Source: CALGLS01 sp047626155 (GTDB lineage Bacteria; Bacteroidota; Bacteroidia; Chitinophagales; Saprospiraceae). From it: a DNA stretch of 64,000 nt. How positions within the stretch are numbered: the stretch's first letter is position 1; every line of letters starts with the position of its first letter. Below, piece by piece: positions 7,277-15,234 of the stretch. The notes under the pieces are model-generated. The model searched no databases. It had not been told where the DNA came from and was given only the letters and a program-made list of their open reading frames with translations. Made by a program: the position numbers and the translations under genes. Location: assembly GCA_047626155.1 (NCBI GenBank), contig JBLHRR010000012.1:1-64000 (forward strand), given 5' to 3'.

Positions 7277-8212
7277 GTGAACAAAATACTTCATTTAGCT
7301 GCCAGTCCAATAGAGGAAATCTCCTCAGACCTTTGTCAAAACAGAGGTATTCGCCTTTTTATAAAAAGAGATGACTTGTTACATCCCGCTGTTTCGGGTA
7401 ATAAATGGCGAAAGCTATATTACAATCTTCAGGCAGCAAAAGAGCAGGGAAAAAAGACACTGGTCACTTTTGGAGGAGCCTATTCCAATCACATTCATGC
7501 CGTCGCTGCTGCGGGGCATTTAATCGGTTTTCAAACCATTGGACTTATAAGAGGGGAGGAACCCAAGAAATACGGTGCTACTTTAGCTTTCGCAAAATTG
7601 TGTGGTATGTCCTTTCGATTTTTATCCAGATCTGTTTATCGGGAGAAGACATTACCAGTAGATTTGGATTTAGCCGATTGCTATATACTGCCAGAGGGAG
7701 GTACAAATGATTTGGCCATAACAGGTTGTGGTGATATCGTAAAAGAATTGTTGGAACAATTGCCTGTAGCCACTTCAATTCACTATTGTGTTTCCTGCGG
7801 AACCGGAGGGACCATTACCGGGATCATTAATGCCTTGGAAGGACGACACCAAGTCATCGGGTTTTCTGCCTTAAAAGGAGACTTTATGAAATCGGAAATT
7901 ACTTCTTTGCAAAAAGAATATCAGTTGACGGCTTATACAAACTGGACGGTCAATTGTGATTACCACTTCGGCGGTTATGCTAAGCACAAAAAGGGACTGC
8001 TTGACTTTATGATCAAGTTCTATAAGGAGACTGGGGTTGCTTTAGATCCGGTTTATACCGGAAAAATGATCTATGGTGTTTTGGATTTAGTGGCTAAGGA
8101 TTATTTCCCGAAGGGAAGTAATATCGTGATGATTCATACTGGGGGTTTGCAGGGAATTTTGGGGTTTAATGAGCGATTTGGAGTAGAGTTGCCTGGAGGT
8201 ATCTCAGGATGA
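7277..8212 (+). CDS. ACC deaminase / D-cysteine desulfhydrase family PLP enzyme
   Basis: This 311-residue fold-type II PLP enzyme carries the lysine that binds the cofactor at about residue 43 (RDDLLHPAVSGNKWRKL). It also has a substrate-loop motif (TFGGAYSNHIHAVAAAG, about 64-80) and a glycine-rich phosphate-binding loop (SCGTGGTITG, about 173-182). The family includes 1-aminocyclopropane-1-carboxylate deaminase and D-cysteine desulfhydrase. Which substrate is used cannot be told from sequence alone; in Bacteroidota the desulfhydrase-like role is the more usual guess. The start is GTG, placed 7 bases past hairpin-element copy B, so the element forms its 5' leader. It appears to be a single-gene unit, followed by a convergent gene 35 bases away. 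Confidence 0.88.
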   Translation: MNKILHLAASPIEEISSDLCQNRGIRLFIKRDDLLHPAVSGNKWRKLYYNLQAAKEQGKKTLVTFGGAYSNHIHAVAAAGHLIGFQTIGLIRGEEPKKYGATLAFAKLCGMSFRFLSRSVYREKTLPVDLDLADCYILPEGGTNDLAITGCGDIVKELLEQLPVATSIHYCVSCGTGGTITGIINALEGRHQVIGFSALKGDFMKSEITSLQKEYQLTAYTNWTVNCDYHFGGYAKHKKGLLDFMIKFYKETGVALDPVYTGKMIYGVLDLVAKDYFPKGSNIVMIHTGGLQGILGFNERFGVELPGGISG

Positions 8213-8247
8213 CAGAAGGGTGTTTCTATCAAACTCCCCGAAATCCC

Positions 8248-10287
8248 TTATGGCGTTACTCTTTTTCCATTACGATATTTTACCAAAAACGCATCAAAGA
8301 AACCTAACTTTTGAGCTTTGATCATAGCCACATGTGCTTCCTCTATAGTGAAGAAATCGGCCATCAAAACTCGAATCCAGTCTTTTTCTGGAAGGAACTC
8401 GGTGTCTAATCGAGCCATGTTTTTGACTTCTCTGAATTGAGATTGGTTTTGGTTATAGTTTACAACTACCGTTAGTTGTACTTTGTAGTAAACGCCGCCG
8501 TGCTTTGGGGCATCTGAGGTTGTCTTTCTACGCAGATAAGTTTTTTTCGCTGATGATAGATTACCTTTTTGGCCTCCGGTTGGCTTCCTAACAGTAGGCG
8601 CGGTACGATTGGAACTGATCCCGTCGCTATTGCTACCAGAAGGTCTGATAGGGGAACTGGAACTGGAAGCTAGCTTTTGCGAAGTATTTACATCGGAGGC
8701 TGTGGCATTTTCTACAAGGCCTCTTCCTGACTCTAAAATAAAATCTCTAGAGTAGGTTCGAATGCTGTCGTGGTGGAATGTTGTGAAATTGTATTTTGAA
8801 GAACCAAATCCAATCTGCTCCACGATGAGGCTATATTCTTTGTTTGGTAACAATATAAATTCATACTGTCCATTCGGAAATGTCTTTGCCTGGAGCAAGC
8901 GTTTTCTATTGTTACTTTTGATTTCAAAGAGACTGGCGACAATTGCATCCATCGGAGCTTTGGTCTTTTTATCGATTACCTTTCCATTTATAACAACCTG
9001 TTCTCGTGGGGTAGAAAAAAAGAAAATGTCATCATGAGTACTTGTGATTTTTTCCAAACCAAATAAACGATTGGAAACGAGAAAACCACCATTGCCATTT
9101 GTTTCTTCCTTATAAAAAAGATCATCGTTGGAAGAGTTGATTGGGATGCCTACATTTTTTGCAAGACCGAAACGCCCGCCTTTGTCAGCTGCTTGAAAAA
9201 CATCAAAGCCTCCCATAGAGGGATGACCATTGGAGCTGAAGAAGAGTGCTTCTTTCAAATCATTATAATAAGGGCAAACCTCGTCTCCCATCGTATTGAT
9301 CATTGGCCCTGCATTTTGCGGAAGCGTAAAATCAATATCATCCGCTTTTATTTGTCTTTTGGTATACCAGATATCCAGCCCTCCAAAGCCACCTTCTCGG
9401 TCGGAAGCGAAAAACAATACTTCTTCATTCCCCTGGTGAATAACAAAAGGTTGAGTGGCTGTTGTCCCATCGTCTTTGATATAGTCGTGTAATTTTTGAG
9501 GGGTAGACCATATCTTGTTTTCTCTTTTAGTCATGAAGATATCGCAGGAAGCATTCGATCCTTTCCAACGCTGTTCGTTTTCACAAACTGTAAAATAGAA
9601 ACGCGAATTGTCTGGAGAAAAAGTACCGTTGCAAAGCACACCTCCTCCTCCTACGTTAGGCAGGTCAGGAACAACAGCAGCTGTCCATAACCCCGACTGT
9701 CTTTGCGAGCGATACATTTTGATTTTATTTCCTGCGGTAGAAGAGAAGTAAAGAATGTCATCAGAAAAAGGGACAGGGGCAAATTCATCCTCGAGTGTAT
9801 TGATGTTTTCGCTGAGGTGTTCGATGAGGGTACTTTGTGGCGCTTTTAAATCAAACTGCAAAGCGAGTTCGCAGCCTTCAATTTCCGTTTTAACTAGATT
9901 AGCCATTACTTTTTCATCGCTGCCTTTATAGCGTTTGATGTAATAAACGAGTTCTTCTTTTGCCATTTCATATTCCCCAGTTTGCTTTAAACTTCGGGCA
10001 TATTTTAGTCCGGCAAGCCCAGCTTCTCCGGTAGCATCTTTCACTTTGCGGTAAGCTTGGGTGGCACGCCGATAATCGCGAAGCTCATAATAGCATTCGC
10101 CAGCTTTATACATGAGTTCTGTTTTACTTCTTTTCTTTTCCCAGGCAGATTCGAAGAGCACAGCCGCATCTTCATATTGCCCTTGTATAAAGAGCTTTGT
10201 GGCTTTTTTGGATTTCTTTTTCCAGTTCTGAGCCGACAAGGTCAGCGCGGTTAAGAGGATGAGTAGAAAGGTTAGTGTACTTTTCAT
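8248..10287 (-). CDS. PorE-like T9SS envelope protein: TPR, PD40 propeller, SPOR end
   Basis: This 679-residue exported protein has a signal peptide at about 1-19. TPR-like helices follow (about 25-150, FIQGQYEDAAVLFESAWEKK), then a PD40/WD40-like propeller (about 155-425, ILYFSSTAGNK, FSPDNSRFYFT, VLFFASDREGGFGGLDIWYT). Next come a carboxypeptidase-regulatory-like fold (about 432-520), a Ser/Thr/Pro-rich linker (about 525-595) and a C-terminal SPOR-like repeat (about 600-679, YYKVQLTVVV). PorE and relatives have the TPR-PD40-CRD order but normally end in an OmpA peptidoglycan-binding domain. Here a SPOR-like domain, another peptidoglycan-binding fold, takes that place. It is probably an outer-membrane or periplasmic component linking the T9SS or envelope to peptidoglycan. 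Confidence 0.78.
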   Translation of the reverse strand: MKSTLTFLLILLTALTLSAQNWKKKSKKATKLFIQGQYEDAAVLFESAWEKKRSKTELMYKAGECYYELRDYRRATQAYRKVKDATGEAGLAGLKYARSLKQTGEYEMAKEELVYYIKRYKGSDEKVMANLVKTEIEGCELALQFDLKAPQSTLIEHLSENINTLEDEFAPVPFSDDILYFSSTAGNKIKMYRSQRQSGLWTAAVVPDLPNVGGGGVLCNGTFSPDNSRFYFTVCENEQRWKGSNASCDIFMTKRENKIWSTPQKLHDYIKDDGTTATQPFVIHQGNEEVLFFASDREGGFGGLDIWYTKRQIKADDIDFTLPQNAGPMINTMGDEVCPYYNDLKEALFFSSNGHPSMGGFDVFQAADKGGRFGLAKNVGIPINSSNDDLFYKEETNGNGGFLVSNRLFGLEKITSTHDDIFFFSTPREQVVINGKVIDKKTKAPMDAIVASLFEIKSNNRKRLLQAKTFPNGQYEFILLPNKEYSLIVEQIGFGSSKYNFTTFHHDSIRTYSRDFILESGRGLVENATASDVNTSQKLASSSSSPIRPSGSNSDGISSNRTAPTVRKPTGGQKGNLSSAKKTYLRRKTTSDAPKHGGVYYKVQLTVVVNYNQNQSQFREVKNMARLDTEFLPEKDWIRVLMADFFTIEEAHVAMIKAQKLGFFDAFLVKYRNGKRVTP

Positions 10288-10355
10288 AATACGTTTTTGT
10301 TTTGTGAGGATATGTTATGTTGTGCTATCAAAACGCATAATAAACAGTACAACTG

Positions 10356-10363
10356 CAAATTTA
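10356..10363 (-). promoter_or_regulatory. Candidate -7 element for the PorE-like gene
   Basis: Read on the minus strand this is TAAATTTG, a full match to the Bacteroidota TAnnTTTG box, 69 bases upstream of the start codon. No good TTTG lies at the usual distance upstream. Confidence 0.45.
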
Positions 10364-10515
10364 TCACTGTTCCAATGTGGAATTACCATTTCACTTAATT
10401 GTCTTGAAACCTCGGGAAAGGCGATACAGTCCCGCTAAAGGATTTAAAGTGATATTATTGTTATTTATATACTGTTATATGGTAAATTAGATGCGTTTTT
10501 AGACGAAATTTTTAC

Positions 10516-11100
10516 TTAGGGCTCCTTAGGTGCTAAATCGGTAATGGCCTGTTCGATGACTTCCGCGTAATATCTATGCTCGAGTTGGAGTACGTTTTTT
10601 GCAATGTCTTCCGGAGAATCTTCTGGGAATACCTTGCAACTTGTCTGGAAAACAATACCTCCCTCGTCATAATGTTCATTGACCCAATGAATGGTCATAC
10701 CGGTTTTGGTTTCGTTTGCTGCTCTGACGGCGCGGTGTACGTTTTTGCCGTACATACCTTTGCCGCCAAATTTCGGAAGTAAAGCAGGATGGATGTTCAG
10801 GATGTGGTGTGGGTACGATTGTACTAAATAATGAGGAATTAATAGCAAAAAGCCCGCCAATACTAGGAAATTCACGGAATATCTGTTAAATATTTCTAAT
10901 ATATCTTCCGTTTCGTAAAATGTAGTCTTTTTGATATGTAAGGTCGGAATATTGTGATATTCTGCATGGGCCAAAACACCGGCACCTGATCGATTAGTGA
11001 CAATTAGCGCCACCCGAATGTCCGGATGCCCTTCAAAGTGTTCCAGTATCTTTTTGGCGTTGCTTCCCGATCCGGAGGCGAAAATGGCTATGTTTTTCAT
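10516..11100 (-). CDS. purN: Phosphoribosylglycinamide formyltransferase
   Basis: PurN transfers a formyl group from 10-formyltetrahydrofolate to glycinamide ribonucleotide, the third step of purine synthesis. The 194-residue length fits the family. The N-terminal nucleotide-binding loop is FASGSGSNAKKI. The catalytic residues are in place: Asn and His in HILNIHPALLPKFGG, and Asp in VNEHYDEGGIVFQ. It is a cytoplasmic, single-domain enzyme. The upstream gene on the same strand ends 47 bases away and encodes an unrelated secreted protein, so no purine operon is apparent. Confidence 0.95.
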   Translation of the reverse strand: MKNIAIFASGSGSNAKKILEHFEGHPDIRVALIVTNRSGAGVLAHAEYHNIPTLHIKKTTFYETEDILEIFNRYSVNFLVLAGFLLLIPHYLVQSYPHHILNIHPALLPKFGGKGMYGKNVHRAVRAANETKTGMTIHWVNEHYDEGGIVFQTSCKVFPEDSPEDIAKNVLQLEHRYYAEVIEQAITDLAPKEP

Positions 11101-11147
11101 GAGTGAATTATCTCTGATCTTTAAAACTTAAGAATTAGTCAAAGTAC

Positions 11148-12767
11148 TTAAAACGATAATTTTCCAAACCGATAGGTTCTGCCATACTCGCCATAAATCG
11201 CGACTTTTTTAGGTCCGATTTGTTTGCAGGCCTTCGGTCTGGTAATCACGCCTCCATCCCGGTTCTCTCCCAGGGGAAACGTCTCTACGCTGCCATCTGG
11301 GCTCACTTGGCTGATTGCGATCACAGAATTGCGGCCATTAAAATTATATCGGTTTTTTCGATAGCTGCCGTTCGGGTCAAAATTTCTACCATTGTCATTA
11401 TAGATGAAATTGATTTTGTCTTTGACAATTGACATCGAGTAAGAGGAGTACCAGCCACCATCATTTTCGGTTTCCTGTCGTTTTGGAATTCTGCTGGCCC
11501 ATTCGATTTCTCCTTTTGGATCTACATTAACGATAATGATGTCATTGTAGTTGTAAATGTAGCTGAGTCGGTATTGATTGTTGTTGCCATATCGCCCGAA
11601 GGTACCGACGCCACCATAATAAGGATCGAATTCTCTGACCTCTTCGACGAAATATTGCTCCGCTATTAACAATGCTCCTCCGTCATTTCTAAGGATGAGT
11701 TCGTCTAGTGAAAACTGGTAGAGCTCAGACTTTTTGTCGTCATTGTCCATGCGTTGTTTCTTTCTATTGGACACATATTCGGTGCGGAATTCAAAGTCAA
11801 GTTCTTTTAGGCTCTTATTGAAAACCTCTTTGGTGATGGGGTTTATTCTGAAAAAATAAGTACCTCGAATACTATAGGTACCGCTTTCGGAGTAGAAGCC
11901 ACAGAAAACTAATTCTCCATTGTTGGAAGGTCTGAACGTGAGGTCAGTAATGAATTTTTCTCGAAGATTGATCGGGTATTTTTTCTTCTCGGTTCCCATT
12001 TGTGTGTAAGCGAGCAAGACATATTGATAATTTGGAAGCCCCCTTTTTTTTCGTAGAGATCCATCTCCGTAGAGTAATCCCAATAGATATACATTTCCTT
12101 GATTGTCAACTTGGTAGTCTTCGATGTCGAATTTGTCATCATTATAAGGAAGGACAATATCTTTCTGCCAGCTTAATGTAAAGTCATTGTTGTAAACTCT
12201 TAATGCGAATTGTTCAGGTTGATTTTTTTTGTAAGGTAATTCGTTTAAGACGAGTACCTTACTGCTATCAGTAGAAATGTGGAAGTTAAAACTACCTTCT
12301 TTGTATTTGTTTTTGGTATCGATATCTGCAATGAAATTCAGTTCATCTTCAACTTCAAAGTTTCGTTTATTCATTTTTTGAGCAAAGAGGAAATTTTTTC
12401 TTTTCCCCTGATTGTTAAAGGAAGTGAAGAGGTAGAGTTCGCCACCGATCATTAGGATGTCTTCAAATTGGCGCTTTTTCTTTTTCCACTTCATCTTGAT
12501 TTCCTTAGACCTGGTCAGGTTCATCTTCTGGTTGTAGTGTTCGATATAAACCTTCTGTGGTCCATCTACCAGTTCCTGGTTGCCCTGACGTGTTTTGAGC
12601 ACGTAGAAACCCGTAGCATCCTGAGTGATGATTTTATCCATTACGGACTTGGTCTTATTACTTACTTGTTTGCCCCACGTGATTAGATCTTTCTGTTGGG
12701 CATTTACCGAAAGGTTAATCAGTAAAAAGAAAAGGATAGGGGAGAAGCGAAGGAAATTCAAATTCAT
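11148..12767 (-). CDS. Secreted protein of unknown function, beta-propeller-like
   Basis: This 539-residue protein has a clear signal peptide (residues 1-23, ending SVNAQ). The rest alternates short beta-strand segments with Asn/Asp/Lys-rich turns (GELYLFTSFNNQGKRKNF, GNVYLLGLLYGDGSLRKK, GELVFCGFYSESGTYSIRG), as in secreted propeller-type proteins of Bacteroidota. I see no T9SS tail, lipobox or catalytic motif, so it is probably periplasmic or exposed by another route. I cannot name a function. It lies upstream of purN on the same strand with a 47-base gap and may be co-transcribed with it. Confidence 0.7.
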   Translation of the reverse strand: MNLNFLRFSPILFFLLINLSVNAQQKDLITWGKQVSNKTKSVMDKIITQDATGFYVLKTRQGNQELVDGPQKVYIEHYNQKMNLTRSKEIKMKWKKKKRQFEDILMIGGELYLFTSFNNQGKRKNFLFAQKMNKRNFEVEDELNFIADIDTKNKYKEGSFNFHISTDSSKVLVLNELPYKKNQPEQFALRVYNNDFTLSWQKDIVLPYNDDKFDIEDYQVDNQGNVYLLGLLYGDGSLRKKRGLPNYQYVLLAYTQMGTEKKKYPINLREKFITDLTFRPSNNGELVFCGFYSESGTYSIRGTYFFRINPITKEVFNKSLKELDFEFRTEYVSNRKKQRMDNDDKKSELYQFSLDELILRNDGGALLIAEQYFVEEVREFDPYYGGVGTFGRYGNNNQYRLSYIYNYNDIIIVNVDPKGEIEWASRIPKRQETENDGGWYSSYSMSIVKDKINFIYNDNGRNFDPNGSYRKNRYNFNGRNSVIAISQVSPDGSVETFPLGENRDGGVITRPKACKQIGPKKVAIYGEYGRTYRFGKLSF

Positions 12768-12900
12768 GGCGTTTACTATAGTTGTGAAAACAAAAAATTA
12801 AGTACATAAACTAAACGAAAGAAAGCTGTGATTTATAATGGGAAAGCTTCTTAAAGTTTTGTGAAAATAGGAAAAAGAAAGGTATTGAAGAGGACCACAG

Positions 12901-13069
12901 TAACAACAAAAAAGAACTTGACAAGTTGGAAGTTTTTAGCTAGAGCTTAACGACCTAAGGGAGAGTGTTTTAGCTAAAATTTCCACAATGAAAATTGTCA
13001 AACCAGCTCGCCCGCCCGTTTGCGACAGTCGGACTGGTTCCGCTCAGGCAAGTTATTTTTTATGTAATA
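12901..13069 (+). repeat. Hairpin element copy C (169 bp, with extra GC-rich module)
   Basis: The left end is TAACAACAAAAAAGAA. Arms at about 12924-12947 and 12966-12984 pair around the 18-nt loop TAACGACCTAAGGGAGAG (12948-12965), again with an arm sequence of its own. Between the arm and the right end (TTATTTTTTATGTAATA, 13053-13069) lies about 50 bp more, starting GTCAAACCAGC. It contains a second possible stem (AACCAG with CTGGTT) and also occurs in copy F. Confidence 0.8.
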
Positions 13070-13100
13070 AATTTGTGTAATAAATAGATAGGTAAATAGA

Positions 13101-13133
13101 AAAGCCCGGCTACTTTTGGTAACCGGGCTTTTT
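13101..13133 (-). terminator. Terminator of the L31 gene
   Basis: AAAGCCCGGCTAC pairs with GTAACCGGGCTTT around a 5-base loop, with T/A tracts outside. It lies 22 bases beyond the rpmE2 stop. Confidence 0.8.
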
Positions 13134-13154
13134 AAGAAAAGAATTTTAGGCTGT

Positions 13155-13436
13155 TTATTCCGCAGGCTTATCTTCTTCTGTCTTTGTAGAAAATTTTCCA
13201 AATCTCTTGTTAAATTTCTCAATACGTCCAGCGGTATCGACGAAGTTCATCTTACCCGTAAAGAATGGGTGAGATGTATTAGAAATTTCTAATTTTACTA
13301 CAGGGTATTCGTTACCGTCTTTAAATACTGCAGTTTCCTTTGAAGGAACGCAAGACTTAGTAATGAATTCTTCCTCGTTGGATAGGTCTCTGAAGATGAC
13401 CATTCTATAATTTTCCGGATGGATTTCTTTTTTCAT
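13155..13436 (-). CDS. rpmE2: 50S ribosomal protein L31, type B
   Basis: From the ATG at 13436 the product has 93 residues and begins MKKEIHPENYRMVIFRDLSN. An upstream in-frame ATG at 13505 would add 23 hydrophobic residues unlike L31, so I reject it. The core ISNTSHPFFTGKMNFVDTAGRIEKFNKRFGK fits the family. The two CxxC zinc-binding pairs of the other L31 class are absent, so this is the zinc-free form (type B, RpmE2). It is a large-subunit protein involved in the bridge to the small subunit. The gene stands alone with its own terminator. Confidence 0.93.
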   Translation of the reverse strand: MKKEIHPENYRMVIFRDLSNEEEFITKSCVPSKETAVFKDGNEYPVVKLEISNTSHPFFTGKMNFVDTAGRIEKFNKRFGKFSTKTEEDKPAE

Positions 13437-13613
13437 AATACTAGTTTTTTTCGATAAGTATGACACAAAAAACAATATCAGAATCGTACAGTCCTTGAAA
13501 TTCACTAAACTCTTCTTCCTCTGGTCGTTACGTCTAGTAAAATTGTAGGGTAGATTCTGAAACTAACCTTTTATTGTCGTAAACGGCCACAAAGATAAGT
13601 TTTTTTATTGACT

Positions 13614-13787
13614 ATGAAAACCCTAGTAGGTAATATTTTTCTGTTTGTCCTATCTATTGTTGCGTTATTATGTCCTTGGATAGGTTTTGAGCGTAGTTTC
13701 TTAAGGAAAGAACTATGTTTCTGGGCTAGATTAGGAGAAATACGGGCAGGAATGTTACTACTTCTTTTTTTCAATCAAAGGCCGTAA
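13614..13787 (+). CDS. Possible small membrane protein, 57 residues
   Basis: An ATG at 13614 opens a 57-codon frame with a strong membrane segment (about residues 5-24, VGNIFLFVLSIVALLCPWIG) and a basic patch after it (ERSFLRKELCFWARLGEIR). It fills most of the gap between L31 and the ArsR-SRPBCC gene and overlaps the 3' end of the latter by 30 bases on the opposite strand. I know no family for it. It could be a real small gene or chance. Confidence 0.25.
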   Translation: MKTLVGNIFLFVLSIVALLCPWIGFERSFLRKELCFWARLGEIRAGMLLLLFFNQRP

Positions 13788-14507
13788 GCCTTTTTCCAGT
13801 AATGTTGTCCAATGATTGGTTAATAGATTTAGAAGGTTGTCGGATACTTCACCATGAATCACTTCTGTAACTCGAAGAGTTGTTTGCCGTCCAATGCTTT
13901 CTAGTGATATATTCACAAAAGACAGCGCAGGACCACCCAAAATACTTGGGACTTGTCCTTTTAATAACAAAGTGTTTTCAATGTGGACACCAGTTACGGT
14001 GGCCCATACGAATCCTTCCTTGCTGCTAATATCCTCGTACAATAATCCCCCTGGTTTTAACTCAAGTATGACTTTCTTGGTTTTGGGATGAGAATAACAT
14101 TCTTTCAACCACCATAGCGAAACATCTTTAGTCAGGTGCTTCCAGACTACTTTTTTAGACGCATCGAATGTAACCGCAAAGTTAACTTTGCTACTGTGGA
14201 TTGACTTTTTGTTTTTCCCCATCTTCCGGGTCGTTGGTTCGGTGTAAAAAGACAGTTGTGTCAGATTACTTACCCACTGTTCGTAGGTGTTTTGAATAGG
14301 TTTTGGATTCAAATAGTTATATCTGAATTTTCCCTCCCGTTTAATGGTAATCAGATCTGCTTTTTCCAACACGCCTAAGTGTTTCATGACTGCGAAGCGT
14401 GAGAGGTCTCTAAATTGATCACTGATTTCACCGGTTGTACGAGGCGCACTCCTCAACAAGTTGAGAATAGATCTTCTGGTTGGATCCGACAACGCCTTCC
14501 AAATCAT
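13758..14507 (-). CDS. ArsR-type HTH regulator fused to an SRPBCC (AHSA1-like) domain
   Basis: This 249-residue protein begins with an ArsR winged helix (about 1-75, ALSDPTRRSILNLLRSAPRT, KHLGVLEKADLITIKREGK). An SRPBCC/AHSA1-type ligand pocket follows (about 105-245, VNFAVTFDASKKVVWKHLT, LLEKGLRPLIEKKK). Metal-binding cysteines of the classical ArsR group are absent. Such fusions probably sense a small hydrophobic ligand through the SRPBCC cavity and release DNA. A perfect 9-4-9 palindrome (14522-14543) lies 14 bases upstream of the start codon and is very likely its own operator, so autorepression is expected. No obvious target gene is attached, but yraN lies upstream on the same strand. 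Confidence 0.88.
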   Translation of the reverse strand: MIWKALSDPTRRSILNLLRSAPRTTGEISDQFRDLSRFAVMKHLGVLEKADLITIKREGKFRYNYLNPKPIQNTYEQWVSNLTQLSFYTEPTTRKMGKNKKSIHSSKVNFAVTFDASKKVVWKHLTKDVSLWWLKECYSHPKTKKVILELKPGGLLYEDISSKEGFVWATVTGVHIENTLLLKGQVPSILGGPALSFVNISLESIGRQTTLRVTEVIHGEVSDNLLNLLTNHWTTLLEKGLRPLIEKKK

Positions 14508-14521
14508 ATAGTGTTTCTTTA

Positions 14522-14543
14522 CATGTTACCTTTTGGTAACATG
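14522..14543. promoter_or_regulatory. Palindromic operator of the ArsR-SRPBCC regulator
   Basis: CATGTTACC and GGTAACATG flank TTTT as a perfect 9-4-9 palindrome immediately upstream of the start codon. The size and position suit dimeric ArsR-family binding. Confidence 0.75.
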
Positions 14544-14660
14544 ACAAAAGTAAGGCCACTGGTTGAGTTGAACAAGTTTTTACGCGTTTATTTATCCACA
14601 ATTTTATTTAGATGGGGGAGAGGGTAGAAAAATAGGAACAATTTAGGGTGGGATAGCTGC

Positions 14661-15026
14661 TTACATACCAGGGAAAAAAGCATCTTCAAAATGGTTGATT
14701 TGAATATTCGCCGCTGTAGAAATAATTATACTAATGACATCAAAGCGAATTTCATCTTCGTAGTCATTGTCATAAAGGTAGGATTGGGCGGCACTGACGA
14801 TGAGGTTTACTTTTTTATCATTGACGGCCAGTTCAGGGGGGCCGAAGAAGGAACTGCTTCTGGTTTTGACTTCTGTGAAAATGAGCAAATCATCGCAACG
14901 GGAAATGAGGTCTATTTCGGCTCGGCCAAATCGGTAATTGATTTCTAAAATAGCATGGCCTTTATCTTCCAGGAATTTTCTGGCGATTTCCTCTCCACGT
15001 TTTCCAAGTTCATTGTGTTTGGCCAT
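14661..15026 (-). CDS. YraN family (UPF0102) nuclease-fold protein
   Basis: This 121-residue protein starts MAKHNELGKRGEEIARKFLE and keeps the family's PD-(D/E)xK-like core (INYRFGRAEIDLISRCDDLL, then FTEVKTR). The family is widespread, is predicted to act on nucleic acid and has no settled role. The length is normal. It is transcribed toward the ArsR-SRPBCC gene, with a 153-base gap that contains that regulator's operator. Confidence 0.93.
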   Translation of the reverse strand: MAKHNELGKRGEEIARKFLEDKGHAILEINYRFGRAEIDLISRCDDLLIFTEVKTRSSSFFGPPELAVNDKKVNLIVSAAQSYLYDNDYEDEIRFDVISIIISTAANIQINHFEDAFFPGM

Positions 15027-15234
15027 CAGTTAAAGGTAATGAATTCCTTAGCAAGATAGGAATAAAACATTAGCAACAGTTTAGAGGTAAAACACCTTTT
15101 AATCAAGCCTTTATGCAGAAAAGTGCCGCGCTTTTATTAGCTTTGAAAAACCGTCAGAACGGACCACTAAATCAATCTGAACAATTAGACTTTTTCTAGA
15201 ATGGATCAAGTCTATTACTATCCTTGTCAATATT

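Noticed and set aside
13571..13774. 67-codon minus-strand frame before the ArsR-SRPBCC stop
   Set aside because: Low-complexity basic sequence, no start context, overlaps two better candidates; no sign of selection.
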